Assembly: GCA_021780905.1 (NCBI GenBank)
Contig: JAJXXW010000050.1
Location: 48,762-112,761, forward strand
Reading direction: 5' to 3'
DNA length: 64,000 nucleotides
Source: a bacterium
GTDB taxonomy: Bacteria > Verrucomicrobiota > Verrucomicrobiia > Limisphaerales > UBA11358
How positions within the stretch are numbered: the stretch's first letter is position 1; the number at the start of each line of letters is the position of its first letter. The notes under the pieces are model-generated. The model saw nothing but the letters and a program-made list of their open reading frames with translations. It was not told where the DNA came from and did no database searches. This document shows, one piece after another, positions 29,921-41,896 of this stretch. The translations under genes were made by a program, and so were the position numbers.

Positions 29921-30745
29921 TCAGAATGGCAGACGGCCGTAAAGCAGCGCCAGGCCGCGCCCCACGAACTGCGCCAGCAGAAAAACCAGCGCCAGCGCCA
30001 GCACCGGCGCGAAATCCACCTTGCCCAACCGAAGCGGAATTTTTTTGAGCGGCAACAAAATCTTTTGCGCGGTGACGTTGCCGTATTTCCAAAGCGGGTG
30101 CCGGCCAAAATAGATATAGCTGTTCAGCAAATGCAGCGCGAGCAATGCGCCCGCTGGAAACTGCCAAACCAAGTAGCTGGCCAGACCGATGACCGCCGAT
30201 TGTTCCAGGCGTTGCGCGACCGAGACCGGCGGCGGCAGAATCTGCAGCCAAACCAGCAGCCAACTGGTCAGCCACCAGGCGGTCGCCGCGCCAAAAAATG
30301 GCTGCACCATTTTCGCCCAGCGCGGCCAGCCATCCACGCTGCCCAGCGGGATTTTCACCAGACTGTGAACCGGTTCCGGTCCGGCCAACAGCGACAGGAA
30401 CAGCAGCCCGACATAAAAAATTCCCAGGGTCAAAGCGAAGCTCAAAAAGGAAAACACCAGCATGCCGGAAAACCAGTCGCTCCTGAACGATGACACGATC
30501 ACCCCCAAGTCCAGTTTTCCAACCCAGAACGGCGCGAGCCAGCGATAAAGAATGGCCCGCAGGAAGAGCAGGGCCGCGAGAAATACCAGCAGATGCCAGC
30601 GGCGCAGCTTCTGGGGTGCCGCCGGCCGCAGCGTGCCCATCAGCGTCGCCGGCGTCCGCTTCAACAGCGGGTCAAAGCGGATCGAGCGCCAGTTCAGCCA
30701 GAGCAGCAGCCCGGCCAGATTCAGGATGAGATCAACAAAGCCCAC
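29921..30745 (-). CDS. YggT-family integral membrane protein
   Basis: Hydrophobic, repeated YggT-like segments (LLNSYIYFGRHPLWKYGNVTAQKILLPLKKIPLRLGKVDFAPVLALALVFLL). Confidence 0.75.
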   Translation of the reverse strand: MGFVDLILNLAGLLLWLNWRSIRFDPLLKRTPATLMGTLRPAAPQKLRRWHLLVFLAALLFLRAILYRWLAPFWVGKLDLGVIVSSFRSDWFSGMLVFSFLSFALTLGIFYVGLLFLSLLAGPEPVHSLVKIPLGSVDGWPRWAKMVQPFFGAATAWWLTSWLLVWLQILPPPVSVAQRLEQSAVIGLASYLVWQFPAGALLALHLLNSYIYFGRHPLWKYGNVTAQKILLPLKKIPLRLGKVDFAPVLALALVFLLAQFVGRGLALLYGRLPF

Positions 30746-30750
30746 GGTTC

Positions 30751-30814
30751 GTTAAATGGTTGAAAAGTTAAATTGTTGAATCGCTCCAACCATTCAACGA
30801 TTAAACGATTCAAC
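30751..30814. repeat. Inverted array of 8-bp units (GTTRAATN-type)
   Basis: GTTAAATG GTTGAAAA GTTAAATT GTTGAATC then CATTCAAC GATTAAAC GATTCAAC. Confidence 0.75.
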
Positions 30815-30817
30815 AAA

Positions 30818-31720
30818 TCACATCATCTTCAACAGCGTGTCCGCCATTTCGCTCGGCGTCACGGCGATGCCGATGCCGGCGTCCTTGAACGCCGCAATTT
30901 TCGCCGCCGCCGTGCCCTTGCCGCCGCTGACAATCGCGCCGGCGTGACCCATGCGGCGTCCGGGCGGCGCGGTGGCACCGGCGATGAATCCGGCGACGGG
31001 CTTCTTGCAATTTTTTTTGATCCACTCGGCGGCTTCTTCCTCCGCACTGCCGCCGATTTCGCCGATCATGATGATGCCCGTCGTTTCGGGATCGTCATTG
31101 AAGAGTTTGATCACGTCAAGATGCGACGTGCCGTTCACCGGATCGCCGCCGATGCCGACGCAAGTGGACTGGCCGACGCCGCGCGAAGTGAGTTGCCAGA
31201 CGGCTTCGTAAGTCAACGTGCCGCTGCGCGAGACCACGCCGATGTTACCCTTTTTGTGAATGTAACCCGGCGCGATGCCGATGCGGCAGCCGCCGTGCGA
31301 ATCCTTGCCTTCGCCGGGAGTGACGATCCCAGGACAATTCGGTCCAATGAGCCGCGTCTGAGTGTTGCCTGCCAACGCGCGTTTCACGCGCACCATGTCG
31401 CGCACGGGAATGCCTTCGGTGATCGCGACGACGAGTTCAAGACCGGCATCCGCGCCTTCAAGAATCGCATCGGCGGCGAACGGCGGGGGAACAAACACGG
31501 CACTGGCGGTCGCGCCGGTTTGTTTCACGGCGTCGGCGACAGTGTCGAAAATGGGAACTTTCTTGCCGCCGTGTTCAAAAAATTGTCCACCTTTGCCCGG
31601 CGTGACGCCGGCGACGGCTTGCGTGCCGTAGTCAATCGAAAGTTGCGCGTGCTTGGCCCCGAAGCTGCCAGTGATGCCCTGGATAAGGACCTTGGTTTGG
31701 GGTGTTACTAGAATAGACAT
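30818..31720 (-). CDS. sucD: Succinate--CoA ligase (ADP-forming) subunit alpha
   Basis: [59 protein letters not shown]. Confidence 0.96.
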   Translation of the reverse strand: MSILVTPQTKVLIQGITGSFGAKHAQLSIDYGTQAVAGVTPGKGGQFFEHGGKKVPIFDTVADAVKQTGATASAVFVPPPFAADAILEGADAGLELVVAITEGIPVRDMVRVKRALAGNTQTRLIGPNCPGIVTPGEGKDSHGGCRIGIAPGYIHKKGNIGVVSRSGTLTYEAVWQLTSRGVGQSTCVGIGGDPVNGTSHLDVIKLFNDDPETTGIIMIGEIGGSAEEEAAEWIKKNCKKPVAGFIAGATAPPGRRMGHAGAIVSGGKGTAAAKIAAFKDAGIGIAVTPSEMADTLLKMM

Positions 31721-31728
31721 GGTAGAAT

Positions 31729-32097
31729 TTACGATTTCTTGCGTTTGTGAATGCCAATGCTGTTGCCGTCGGGATCAAAAATCATGGCCATCCGGCCGAC
31801 GGGCGTGGCCATTGGCTCGATGCGAAACTTGGCGTGGTGCTGCTTCAATTGCGCCATGGCGGTGTCAAAATCCTCAACTTCCGACGCCACCGAACAGCCG
31901 GCGGGTCCCGGTTCAAAATCGGGTGCCGAACCGATTGAAAGGCAATGCGGGCCGAATCCATATCCCGCCCACTGGCCGGACTCCGCATCAATCACCTGCG
32001 TGGGCTGGAGGCCGAGCTCGCCCTCATAAAGTTTCCGCGCCCGCGCCATGCCGGTGACGGCAGGGCAACTGAACGCGATTTCGGTGACCTTGAGCAT
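31729..32097 (-). CDS. VOC-family (glyoxalase/bleomycin-resistance-like) protein
   Basis: [31 protein letters not shown] ... [18 protein letters not shown]. Confidence 0.88.
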   Translation of the reverse strand: MLKVTEIAFSCPAVTGMARARKLYEGELGLQPTQVIDAESGQWAGYGFGPHCLSIGSAPDFEPGPAGCSVASEVEDFDTAMAQLKQHHAKFRIEPMATPVGRMAMIFDPDGNSIGIHKRKKS

Positions 32098-32145
32098 AAC
32101 AGAGCCGACAGGGTAAGTTTTTTTGGCACCAAAACTCAACTCTTT

Positions 32146-35100
32146 TCAAATCGCCAGCAGCAGCCGCTTGATCTCCTTCAATTTTCCCTTCGCATCATTT
32201 TTCGTGAGGCGCGGAAATTTGCCGCCGAGCTGGATGTAATCACCGCTGCGGACGAGCTTCAGCTTGTCGTCTGCGACCTCGATGCTCGTCACATTTTTGG
32301 CACTCGCCAGAATCTTCAATTCGCCGACGGCCAGCAGCAACTCCACCGTTTCCGGCAATTTGCCGAAACGGTCGCGCAATTCTCTTTGCAGCGCGTCGAG
32401 CAACGCCTTTTCGTTCGCCTGCGCCAGCTTGCGATAAATCTCGATGCGATGATGCGGCTCGGTGACGTAGTTCTCCGGCAGCGTGCCGGCGGCGGCGAGA
32501 AAATCCAGCGTCACGCGCACTTCCACGCGCGGTTTGATTTTCTCGCCTGTCATCGAAGCGACGCTTTGCTTGAGCAACTGGCAATAGAGTTCAAAGCCGA
32601 CAGCGGTGATGTGGCCGCTTTGTTCCGCGCCGAGCAAATTTCCCGCCCCGCGAATTTCCAGATCGCGCATCGCGATTTTGAAACCGCTGCCGAGGGAGGC
32701 GTATTGTTTCATCGCGCTGATGCGTTTGCGCACATCCGTCAGCAGCCGCGCGTGGCGCGGCAGGAGCAGATACGCGTAGGCCTGATGCTTGTAGCGCCCG
32801 ACGCGGCCGCGCAACTGATACAGATCGCTCAAGCCGAAGCGGTCGGCGCGGTCAATGATGATGGTGTTCGCGTTGGGAATATCGAGACCGCTCTCGATGA
32901 TGGTCGTGGAAAGCAGGACATCAGCCTCGCCATTGACGAATTTAGTCATCACCTCCTCCAGATCGTCCGCGTGCATCTGTCCGTGGCCGACGACGATGCG
33001 CGCCGACGGCACAAGCGATTTTAATTTCGCCAGCATCGTGTCGATCGTCGTTATGCGGTTGTGCAGGAAGAAAACCTGTCCGCCGCGATTCAGTTCACGC
33101 TGAATGGCATCGCGGATTGTGCGTTCATCGTAAGGCGTCGCAATCGTCTCGACCGGCAACCGGTCGTGCGGCGGCGTTTGAATCGTGCTCATGTCCCGCG
33201 CGCCGGTAAGCGCGAGGTAGAGCGTGCGTGGAATCGGCGTGGCGCTCAGCGTCAACACATCCACCATCGTGCGCAGGCGCTTGAATTTTTCCTTGTGCAG
33301 CACGCCGAAGCGCTGTTCTTCGTCAATCACCACCAGCCCCAAATCCTTGAAGGCGATGTCGTCCTGAACAATGCGGTGCGTGCCGATGACGATGTCCACC
33401 GCGCCCGCCGCCAAATCCGCGATCACTTTTGATTGCTCGCGTTTGGTGCGGAAACGCGAGAGCAATTCCACGCGGATCGGATAATCCGCCATGCGCTCGC
33501 GGAAATTATTGAAATGCTGCTGCGCCAAAACCGTCGTCGGCACGAGAATCGCAACCTGTTTTCCGTCCATCACGCATTTGAAGGCGGCGCGAATCGCCAC
33601 TTCCGTTTTACCGAAACCCACATCGCCGCAAATCAAACGGTCCATCGGCTTGGCGCGCTCCTGATCCGCCTTCGTCGCGGCGATGGCGGTGATTTGATCC
33701 GGCGTTTCCTCGTAAACGAACGCGCTCTCGAACTCGCGCTGCCATTGCGTGTCCGGCTTGCACGCGTGGCCCGGCTGCGTTTCACGCACGGCCTGGATGC
33801 GCAACATTTCCGCCGCGATGTCGCGCACGGCCTTTTCCGTCTGCTCCTTCGCCTTCGCCCAGCGCGTGCCGCCGAGTTGGTTCAACGGCGGATTCGCCTT
33901 GCCCGCGCCGACGTATTTGCTGACGAGATGCGCCTCGCTGACCGGCACGTAAAGCTTCGGCGGCTCCACGGCGTCGCCGCCCGGCGCGTATTCAATAACG
34001 AGACATTCCGTTTCGGATTGAGGATGGCTGGTTGCCGGTTGCCGATTACTTACGGTCGTCGGCAAATTTTTCAAACCGAGATAACGCCCGATACCGTGCT
34101 GCAAATGCACGACCAAATCGCCTTCCGTCAAATCCGTGAAATCAATGTCGAGCGCGGAGCGCGCCGCGAGCGCATGGGCGTTTTTCTGCCGGCGCGGCCG
34201 CTGGATTTTGCAGCGGCCGAAAATTTCGGCGTCGGTGACGACCACCAGCTTCGCCTCGTCGCAAATGAAACCGCGAGCCAGCGAGCCCAGATTGATCGCA
34301 GGCTTTGCAGTTTCCGGCAGTCCCAGTTCTTGCCAGACTTCCTCAAAGCGCTGTTTTTCGCCGCCGTTGTTGCAAAAAACGTGAACCGAAAAATCCTGTC
34401 GCCGCCAGCGGTGCAACTGCTGGAAAAATTCCCGCCGCCGAGCCTCGGCGACTGGCGGTTCCGGCGCGCGCTCGGCCAGCGGTCGAAACGCGTCGAGCGA
34501 ATCAAATTTCGGACGGGCGTTTTCGGATTGCGGAATTTGCACTTCGACTTCGTCGGTCAATTCCACGGACGCAAACCCGCGACGGTTCAACTCGGTTAAA
34601 AAATCCGGCCATGAAATGTGAAAGGCGTCGTCCGCCGGAATTTGTTGAAAGTGATTTTCCGCGTGGGCCGCGAGCGATTCCGGCTCGCAAAAAACAAAAA
34701 TGGCTTCGCGCGGCAGATGATCGAGCAGCGTGGCCGGCGGTTGCTTTTGCCCGGCGCGGTTCAGGATGCCGATTTCGCCGGCGGGCGGCAGCGTGACTTC
34801 CGCGACTTCGCCGCGCGACACCTGGGTTTGCGGGTCGAATTCGCGGAGGGACTCGAGTTCGTCGCCGAAAAACTCCAGCCGCACCGGCCACGGACTCGTC
34901 GGCGGAAAAATGTCCACGATACCGCCGCGCAACGCGATTTCGCCGCGCTGCGAGACCTGCGCCTCGGGTTCGTAGCCCTGTTGCTCCAGCCATTCAATGA
35001 AGTCGAGCGGCGCGATTTTGTCCCCGCGCAGAATTTGCCGTGTGCGATCATTCAAATCGGCCGGCGCAAAAGTTTTTTGCAGCAACGCAGCAACGCTTGT

Positions 35101-35544
35101 CACGACGATTGTGGTTTGCGGATTGCGGTTTGCGGCTTTACCGGCCAGCGACACGAGCGTTTGCAGGCGGTCACTGATGACATCGGCGTGCGGCAATTTG
35201 CCTTCGTGCGGCAGGCTTTCCCAGGCCGGGAAAAACAGCGGGTTGCAAGCTGCAGGCGACAAGTTGCGGGTTGGATATTCGCGGGCAACAACCGTCAACC
35301 AAGTTTCAATGTCCTGCTGGCAGCTTTCCTGCGCCTTGAGGTTTTCCGTGACCACGACGATGGGCCGCAGCGGAAATAATTTTTGCAGCCAGACGGCGAA
35401 AAACGGTTGCGCGGACCCGGCGATGCCGGAAAAAGTCTGCGCTCCACCCGGCTCCACGCGCCGGGCCAGGAACGCCGCGGCGGGAGTTTTCGAGATGTCA
35501 GCGAACAAGTTGCTCGTCGCCTTTGCTGTTGAATCCTGCGGCAA
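32146..35544 (-). CDS. mfd: Transcription-repair coupling factor
   Basis: CarD-like [20 protein letters not shown]; helicase [55 protein letters not shown]. Confidence 0.97.
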   Translation of the reverse strand: MPQDSTAKATSNLFADISKTPAAAFLARRVEPGGAQTFSGIAGSAQPFFAVWLQKLFPLRPIVVVTENLKAQESCQQDIETWLTVVAREYPTRNLSPAACNPLFFPAWESLPHEGKLPHADVISDRLQTLVSLAGKAANRNPQTTIVVTSVAALLQKTFAPADLNDRTRQILRGDKIAPLDFIEWLEQQGYEPEAQVSQRGEIALRGGIVDIFPPTSPWPVRLEFFGDELESLREFDPQTQVSRGEVAEVTLPPAGEIGILNRAGQKQPPATLLDHLPREAIFVFCEPESLAAHAENHFQQIPADDAFHISWPDFLTELNRRGFASVELTDEVEVQIPQSENARPKFDSLDAFRPLAERAPEPPVAEARRREFFQQLHRWRRQDFSVHVFCNNGGEKQRFEEVWQELGLPETAKPAINLGSLARGFICDEAKLVVVTDAEIFGRCKIQRPRRQKNAHALAARSALDIDFTDLTEGDLVVHLQHGIGRYLGLKNLPTTVSNRQPATSHPQSETECLVIEYAPGGDAVEPPKLYVPVSEAHLVSKYVGAGKANPPLNQLGGTRWAKAKEQTEKAVRDIAAEMLRIQAVRETQPGHACKPDTQWQREFESAFVYEETPDQITAIAATKADQERAKPMDRLICGDVGFGKTEVAIRAAFKCVMDGKQVAILVPTTVLAQQHFNNFRERMADYPIRVELLSRFRTKREQSKVIADLAAGAVDIVIGTHRIVQDDIAFKDLGLVVIDEEQRFGVLHKEKFKRLRTMVDVLTLSATPIPRTLYLALTGARDMSTIQTPPHDRLPVETIATPYDERTIRDAIQRELNRGGQVFFLHNRITTIDTMLAKLKSLVPSARIVVGHGQMHADDLEEVMTKFVNGEADVLLSTTIIESGLDIPNANTIIIDRADRFGLSDLYQLRGRVGRYKHQAYAYLLLPRHARLLTDVRKRISAMKQYASLGSGFKIAMRDLEIRGAGNLLGAEQSGHITAVGFELYCQLLKQSVASMTGEKIKPRVEVRVTLDFLAAAGTLPENYVTEPHHRIEIYRKLAQANEKALLDALQRELRDRFGKLPETVELLLAVGELKILASAKNVTSIEVADDKLKLVRSGDYIQLGGKFPRLTKNDAKGKLKEIKRLLLAI

Positions 35545-35569
35545 GCGCGGGCAAGTTCGCAGCGAACCG

Positions 35570-37255
35570 TCAGGGCGTCAAGTCGCGCCTTGCCGGCGGG
35601 GCGGTTGAAAAAACGGCAGCGGGCGGCGCGCCCGGGGTTGCCAGCTTGCGGCGGTAAAGTTTCAAACACGGCAGTTGCAGCTTGCCGTGCCGGACGGCAT
35701 CCGCGCCCCAGAAATAATGGGTTGCCACCGGCGAGGCGATTTCGGCGAGGCCCACGAGGTCGTAGTTGGTCTGGTAAGCCGACCACCAGTTGAACAGGGT
35801 CGGATCGGACTGCGGCTGTTGGAGCCAGGAATAATTGACGTTCACAAAGACGGCGAATTCCGGGGCGGCGGTCTCGGCCTCGTGGATCATTTCCGTCTGC
35901 ATCTGCCGGGCAAACGGCTGCGGCTCCATCAGGGCAAACACCAGGATGTAGCCGGTGGCCGAATGGCGGCGGGCGAGAAATGGCAATTCCGGCTCCGAAC
36001 CCAGCACGATCACGCGCGCAGCGGGCGGAGAATGATCATGGATGTATGCCGCCGCCACTTCCGCCTCCTGAAACGGCTCGATGCCGTAGAGCGCATGACT
36101 TCCCACGCGGGTCAGCACCGAAACCACGTCGGCGTCCTTGAACAAAGTCGCCGCGACCGCCAGAATAAAAATCCCCGCCGGCCATCTGCGGAATCTCGCC
36201 GCGAAGTTTTTTTCTTTCAACGCCTGCGCCGCGCCGCTGACCGCGCAACCGGCCAGCAGCGCCGCCGCCGGCAAGGCCAGCAGAAAATAATGCGTGCGAA
36301 AATAAAAGCCCGGCGCGGTGGTCAGAAACGAGGCCAAGGCCAAACCCAGCAGCGGGCGGCGTTGGTCGCGTAACCGCTTGTCCCACCAGACCACGGCCAC
36401 GCCCGCGACGGCAAACCACCACAGCCAGCAGTCCGAAAAAATCGAATGCAGGCTCCAGGTCAGATTGGCCGCCGCCGCCGAGGGCCGGATGATCGAAACA
36501 TATTGCCGGGCATAATCCATCGTCCAGAACCAGAATTTTCCGAACACGCCCGCCCGCCAGAGCATCAAACTGCACAGGCCGAACGGCAAGACCACCGCCA
36601 AGCCGAACAGCAAAAGCCCGCCGGCACGTCGCGCCCAGGAGATTTCTTTTTCACGAAAACACTGGGCCAGTATAATGCCCCCCGCCCACAGCGCCACGAA
36701 CGCTGCGTGCTGCTTGGTCAGCACGGCGCAGCCGAAAAAAATTCCCGCGCCGGCGGCGGCCAGCCAGTTGCGCATTTCCCGGGCCAGCCACAACAGGCAC
36801 AGGCCGGCCGTCACGCAAAACGCGCCGAAATGCGTCGCGTGGGCAGCGAAGCCAAACATGGCCGTGCTGATGGCCAGCAGCGCATACGCAGTGGCGGCCA
36901 CCATGCCGGCGGTTTCATCGAGGATTTTCTGGCCCAGCCAGAACAGCATCACCGCCGTGGCCGTCGTCAGCAACAACAGTCCGAAATGAATTCCCGCCGG
37001 CGTCTCGCCGAACGCCGCCATCAGGGCCGCATAGGCGTAATACGTGCCCGGAAATTTCATGTTGTAGGCGAGCGCGTAGGGCGAGATGCCTTGCAAAATC
37101 AACTGACCGTTGTAGGCGTATTCGCCCTCGTCGCGTTCCAGCGGAAAATTCAGCAGGCGCAGGCGCGCGACGGCCACGAGGGTCAAGACGACCAGCGTGA
37201 ACCACCAAGTCCAGGAGCGCTGGAACCATCGCGGACGGATTGCGAGCGGCGTCAT
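35570..37255 (-). CDS. ArnT/PMT-like (GT39/GT83) membrane glycosyltransferase
   Basis: NFPLERDEGEYAYNGQLILQGISPYALAYNMKFPGTYYAYA (DE motif), many TM segments. Confidence 0.82.
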   Translation of the reverse strand: MTPLAIRPRWFQRSWTWWFTLVVLTLVAVARLRLLNFPLERDEGEYAYNGQLILQGISPYALAYNMKFPGTYYAYAALMAAFGETPAGIHFGLLLLTTATAVMLFWLGQKILDETAGMVAATAYALLAISTAMFGFAAHATHFGAFCVTAGLCLLWLAREMRNWLAAAGAGIFFGCAVLTKQHAAFVALWAGGIILAQCFREKEISWARRAGGLLLFGLAVVLPFGLCSLMLWRAGVFGKFWFWTMDYARQYVSIIRPSAAAANLTWSLHSIFSDCWLWWFAVAGVAVVWWDKRLRDQRRPLLGLALASFLTTAPGFYFRTHYFLLALPAAALLAGCAVSGAAQALKEKNFAARFRRWPAGIFILAVAATLFKDADVVSVLTRVGSHALYGIEPFQEAEVAAAYIHDHSPPAARVIVLGSEPELPFLARRHSATGYILVFALMEPQPFARQMQTEMIHEAETAAPEFAVFVNVNYSWLQQPQSDPTLFNWWSAYQTNYDLVGLAEIASPVATHYFWGADAVRHGKLQLPCLKLYRRKLATPGAPPAAVFSTAPPARRDLTP

Positions 37256-37348
37256 GCGCGGGCATTGGACAAAATCGCGCCGGCAAATTCAATGTCGTTT
37301 GTGGCGCTTTCGGTTTGACCCGTTTACGCCGCGCCGCACAATTCCAGG

Positions 37349-38605
37349 ATGACTGCGGCTGAATTCGGGTTGCTGCTGCCGTTCGCGCTGCTGCTCGGCA
37401 CGATGGCGACTGCGCCCGTCGTCGCGCCGAAATGGTGGCTGCGGCATTACGCCAAGGTCGCGCTCGGCCTCGGCGCCATCACCGCCGGCGGTTATTTTTT
37501 TGGTTTGCACGACCTGCACAGCCTCGGCGCGGCGGCGCATGAATACATCAGCTTCATCGCGCTGGTCGGCTCGTTGTTCGTCGTGTCCGGCGGCATCCAC
37601 ATCGGCGTCAAGGGCGAAGCCACGCCGCTGGCGAACGTCGTCTTCCTGCTCGCCGGCGCGCTCGCCGCCAATTTGCTTGGCACGACCGGCACGGCGTTGC
37701 TGCTGATCCGCCCATGGATCCGGATGAACAAAGACCGTGTGACGGCGCATCATGTGGTTTTTTTTATTTTTCTCGTCGCGAATGTCGGCGGCTGTTTGAC
37801 GCCCATCGGCGATCCCCCGCTGTTCCTCGGCTATCTGCAGGGCATTCCGTTCTGGTGGGTCGCGGAAAAGTGCTGGCCGATGTGGCTGGTCGGCGTGGGC
37901 CTGTTGCTCGCCATTTTTTATGTTTGGGACCGGAAAGATTTTCTCCGCGCCCCGCGCCCCGTCCGCGACCGCGAAACCGCGGCGGAAACGTGGAAAATCG
38001 AGGGGCTGCCCAACCTGTTTTTCCTCGCGGTGATTCTGGGGGCCGTGTTCGCACCCAGCCCGCCGCTCCTGCGCGAAGGACTGATGCTGGCGGCGGCGGG
38101 CGGGTCGTATTTCACCACCCCCAAATCCGTCCACGCGGCGAACCGGTTCGATTTTCATCCGATTCAGGAGGTGGCGGTCTTGTTCGCCGGCATTTTCGCC
38201 ACCATGCTGCCCGCGCTAGCCTGGCTGGATCATCATGCCGCCGCGCTGCTTGGGGACCGGCCGTCGCCGGCGGTTTTCTTCTGGGGCACCGGCGTCCTGT
38301 CGAGCACACTGGACAACGCGCCGACTTATTTGGCATTTTTAAGCGCACTGCACGGAACCGCCGGCGCCGAGGCCGTTTCCAGTTTGCCTGTCACGCACCC
38401 ACAACAAGTCCTGGCCATCAGCATCGGCGCGGTGTTTTTTGGCGCGGCCACCTACATCGGCAACGGTCCCAACTTCATGATCAAGGCCGTCGCCGGGCAA
38501 AACCAGGTGCGGATGCCGTCGTTCCTGGAATTCATCGTGAAATTCACCCTGCCCTGCCTGCTGCCGGTGCTGGCCCTCCTCTGGCTGGTTTTTTTCCGGG
38601 ATTGA
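37349..38605 (+). CDS. NhaD-like sodium:proton antiporter / citrate transporter superfamily protein
   Basis: GVKGEATPLANVVFLLAGALAANLLGTTGTALLLIRPWI, VGGCLTPIGDPPLFLGYLQGIPF, GVLSSTLDNAPTYLAFL. Confidence 0.85.
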   Translation: MTAAEFGLLLPFALLLGTMATAPVVAPKWWLRHYAKVALGLGAITAGGYFFGLHDLHSLGAAAHEYISFIALVGSLFVVSGGIHIGVKGEATPLANVVFLLAGALAANLLGTTGTALLLIRPWIRMNKDRVTAHHVVFFIFLVANVGGCLTPIGDPPLFLGYLQGIPFWWVAEKCWPMWLVGVGLLLAIFYVWDRKDFLRAPRPVRDRETAAETWKIEGLPNLFFLAVILGAVFAPSPPLLREGLMLAAAGGSYFTTPKSVHAANRFDFHPIQEVAVLFAGIFATMLPALAWLDHHAAALLGDRPSPAVFFWGTGVLSSTLDNAPTYLAFLSALHGTAGAEAVSSLPVTHPQQVLAISIGAVFFGAATYIGNGPNFMIKAVAGQNQVRMPSFLEFIVKFTLPCLLPVLALLWLVFFRD

Positions 38606-38666
38606 AATGAAGTTACATTTTTGAAACAATTTCCCGCGCTGGTCGTTTGCTTCTGGCAATTGGTGG

Positions 38667-40010
38667 TTGAGGAAATTCAAAGTGCGCACGCTTTACAATA
38701 TCCTGTTCCTGGTTTTTTTTGCGCTGTCGTCGCCATATTATTTCTGGCGGATGCAGCGGCGCGGAAACTGGCGCGCCGGCTTCGGCCAGCGGTTTGCGCT
38801 TTACGACGCCCCCGTCAAACAGGCGCTGACCAACCGCCATGTCCTCTGGCTCCACGCCGTCAGCGTCGGCGAGGTCAACCTCTGCACGCAGCTCATCCAC
38901 GCGCTGGAGACGCGCGTGCCGAACGTCAAAATCATCGTCTCCTGCACCACCACCACCGGCATGGCGGAACTGCGCCGCCGGCTGCCGACGCGCATCACCA
39001 AGATTTATTACCCGGTGGACCGCCGCAAATTCGTCCGCCGCGCTCTTGCAACCATCAATCCCTTGGCCATCATCCTCGTCGAGGCGGAAATCTGGCCGAA
39101 TTTCCTCTGGCGCGCGAAAGATTTGGACATCCCCGTTTTTCTGGCCAACGCCCGGCTGTCCGACCGCTCGTATCCGCGCTACAAACGATTTGCCATCCTG
39201 TTCCGGCCGCTGTTTCGGGCGTTTGCCGGCGTCGGCTGCCAGAGCGAGGCGGATGCGGCGCGGCTGCGCGCGGTCGGCTGCCGCGAAGCCGCCGTGCAGG
39301 TGGTCGGCAACCTTAAATTTGACGCGGCCCAGCTGACCGAACGCAGCACGCTCGACGTGCGCGGTCTGTTGCAACAACTGGGCGTGCCCGCCGACGCGCC
39401 GGTTCTGGTGGCCGGCAGCACGCATGACGGCGAGGAAATTCTTCTCGCGGACATCGCGCGGCGGCTGCGCGAGAAATTTCCCAACCTGTTTTTAATCCTC
39501 GTGCCGCGCCATTTTGAGCGCGCCCGGGACGTCGCCCAAAAACTGAAGCAGCGCGGGGTGAAGTTCGCCTTTCGCAGCGAAATTTTCGGCCACACCCAGT
39601 TTCCTCCCGGCGAGCTGGACTGCCTGCTGGTGAACAGCACTGGGGAGCTGAAATTTTTCTATGAGCCGGCCACCGTGGTGTTCGTGGGCAAAAGCCTCAC
39701 CGCCTTCGGCGGCCAAAACCCCATTGAACCGGCCGCGCTGGGCAAGCCGATCGTGTTCGGGCCGAACATGCAGAATTTTGCCGATGTCACCCGCGCATTT
39801 CTCCACAAAGAGGCCGCCGTGCAGGTGAAAAATTCGGGCGACCTGGAGCGGGTCCTCGGCGGGCTGCTGGCGGACGCGCCACGCCGCGCCGCGCTCGGCC
39901 ACGCCGCCCGGGAACTGGTCGGGGAAAATCTCGGGGCCGTGGAGCGGACGGTAGCGATGATTCTGCCCCACCTCGAACGCCAGGGCATTTTGGTGGTGAA
40001 AAATAAGTGA
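38667..40010 (+). CDS. waaA: 3-deoxy-D-manno-octulosonic acid transferase
   Basis: WLHAVSVGEVN, TTTTGMAELRRRL, VEAEIWPNFLWRAK, GGQNPIEPAALGKPIVFGPNMQNF. Confidence 0.94.
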   Translation: MRKFKVRTLYNILFLVFFALSSPYYFWRMQRRGNWRAGFGQRFALYDAPVKQALTNRHVLWLHAVSVGEVNLCTQLIHALETRVPNVKIIVSCTTTTGMAELRRRLPTRITKIYYPVDRRKFVRRALATINPLAIILVEAEIWPNFLWRAKDLDIPVFLANARLSDRSYPRYKRFAILFRPLFRAFAGVGCQSEADAARLRAVGCREAAVQVVGNLKFDAAQLTERSTLDVRGLLQQLGVPADAPVLVAGSTHDGEEILLADIARRLREKFPNLFLILVPRHFERARDVAQKLKQRGVKFAFRSEIFGHTQFPPGELDCLLVNSTGELKFFYEPATVVFVGKSLTAFGGQNPIEPAALGKPIVFGPNMQNFADVTRAFLHKEAAVQVKNSGDLERVLGGLLADAPRRAALGHAARELVGENLGAVERTVAMILPHLERQGILVVKNK

Positions 40011-40090
40011 GCGGATGGTGTTTCGCCGCTTGACGAAGTCGCCGGCAATTTTCATATTCGCTCCACTCCGGCTCGATTGCGCCGGAATGT

Positions 40091-41800
40091 ATGCCGAAAC
40101 TCAACGCCAGGAAAAAATCCCCGTCCGTGCCCGCGCCGGCAGGTTCGCAGTCCGCACCGGCGGATCGCGCCACGGAAGTGGCGGCGAAAATCCGGGAGCT
40201 GGTCCAACTCGCCAAGGAACAGGGCCACCTCACCTTCGACGACATCAACGAGGCGCTGCCCGAATCGCTTTCCACGCCGGAGGGACTGGATGACATTTTC
40301 ACCAAGCTGCGCAAACTTGAAATCGAGATCGTGGATCAGCCCGAAGCGGATCCCGCCAAAGAAGCCGAAGATGAGGAAATCGAGCCGCGCCACCTCGACG
40401 CGCTCGACGACCCGGTGCGGATGTATCTCAAGGAGATGGGCGCGGTGCCGTTGCTGACGCGGGAGCAAGAGGTGGAGATTTCCAAGCGCATCGAAAAGGC
40501 GGAAAACGAACTGCGCGCGGCGGTTTACAGCTTTGGTTTTGCGGGCAAGGAACACCTGGCCCTGGCCGAAAAACTCCTGGCTGAGCCGCCGCGGGAACGT
40601 TTTGACCGCGTGGTGCTGGACCAGCAGGTGGCCGGCCGCGAAGCCCACCTCAAGACGCTGACCCGGCTGGCGGCGCTGGCGCGCCCATTGGACGCGGAGG
40701 TGGACCGGCATTTCAATCTGTGGCGCACCGCCCATCAGGGCGCCAAACGCAACCGGGAGCACGACGCCTTCGTCAAGCTCGACAAAAAGTTGCAGGCGCT
40801 GTTCCCCAAATTTTGTTTCAAGCAGAAGGTGACCGAGGAAATCGCGCTCGTGGCGGAAAATATCCACGACAAATTCCAATACACCCTGCGGGCGCTGGCC
40901 GACGCGCAGAACCAGCGCGAATCCTCGGCCCAAATACACCTCCTTGAGGCGGAAGAACAGAAGCTGCGCGCGCTGGAGGAATTCGTCCGGATGCCGGCGG
41001 ACGATTTTCTGAAGGCGTTTGACCGGCTGCGCGACGCGGCGACACGGTCGTTACAGGCCAAAACCGAGATGGTCGAGGCGAACCTGCGCCTCGTCATCTC
41101 CATCGCCAAGAAATACACAAACCGCGGGCTGTCGTTCCTGGATCTGATCCAGGAAGGCAACATGGGGCTGATGAAGGCGGTGGAGAAGTTTGAATACCGG
41201 CGCGGCTACAAATTTTCCACCTACGCGACGTGGTGGATCCGGCAGGCCGTTACGCGCTGCATCGCAGACCAGGCGCGCACCATCCGCATTCCGGTCCACA
41301 TGATCGAAATCATCAACAAGCTGCTGCGGGCGCAGAAAAAGTTGTTTCAAGAGCTGGGCCGGGAAGCCACGCCGGACGAGATCGCCGACGAGCTGCAAAT
41401 CCCGGTGTTCCGCGTGCGGGCGGTGCTGCGAATGTCGCAGCAGCCGGTCTCGTTGCAGACGCCGGTGGGGGACGGCGACGAAGCCAGCTTCGGTGATTTT
41501 ATCGAGGACAAGGAGGCGGACAATCCGCTCGACATCACCAGCTTCAGCCTCTTGAAATCCCGGATGGGTGACGTGCTGTGCAGCCTGACCGAACGCGAGC
41601 GGCAGGTGCTGGAGATGCGCTTTGGCATCGGCGACGGCAACGCGCGGACGCTGGAGGAGGTCGGCCAGCAGTTCCGCGTCACGCGCGAACGCATCCGCCA
41701 GATTGAGGCCAAGGCGCTGCGCAAGATGCGCCATCCGACGCGGCTGCGCCAATTGAATGGTTTTCTGGAACTGGGCAGGGAAAATCCCAACGGCCCATAG
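40091..41800 (+). CDS. rpoD: RNA polymerase primary sigma factor
   Basis: [100 protein letters not shown]. Confidence 0.96.
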   Translation: MPKLNARKKSPSVPAPAGSQSAPADRATEVAAKIRELVQLAKEQGHLTFDDINEALPESLSTPEGLDDIFTKLRKLEIEIVDQPEADPAKEAEDEEIEPRHLDALDDPVRMYLKEMGAVPLLTREQEVEISKRIEKAENELRAAVYSFGFAGKEHLALAEKLLAEPPRERFDRVVLDQQVAGREAHLKTLTRLAALARPLDAEVDRHFNLWRTAHQGAKRNREHDAFVKLDKKLQALFPKFCFKQKVTEEIALVAENIHDKFQYTLRALADAQNQRESSAQIHLLEAEEQKLRALEEFVRMPADDFLKAFDRLRDAATRSLQAKTEMVEANLRLVISIAKKYTNRGLSFLDLIQEGNMGLMKAVEKFEYRRGYKFSTYATWWIRQAVTRCIADQARTIRIPVHMIEIINKLLRAQKKLFQELGREATPDEIADELQIPVFRVRAVLRMSQQPVSLQTPVGDGDEASFGDFIEDKEADNPLDITSFSLLKSRMGDVLCSLTERERQVLEMRFGIGDGNARTLEEVGQQFRVTRERIRQIEAKALRKMRHPTRLRQLNGFLELGRENPNGP

Positions 41801-41896
41801 GCACCCGCAGAAAACCGCCGTGGAAAACACCCGGTGCGACCGCTCGTCCTTCCTTTCCCGCCGCCGGTGCCGTGGTGCGAAAATGGGAGCCGGAGT

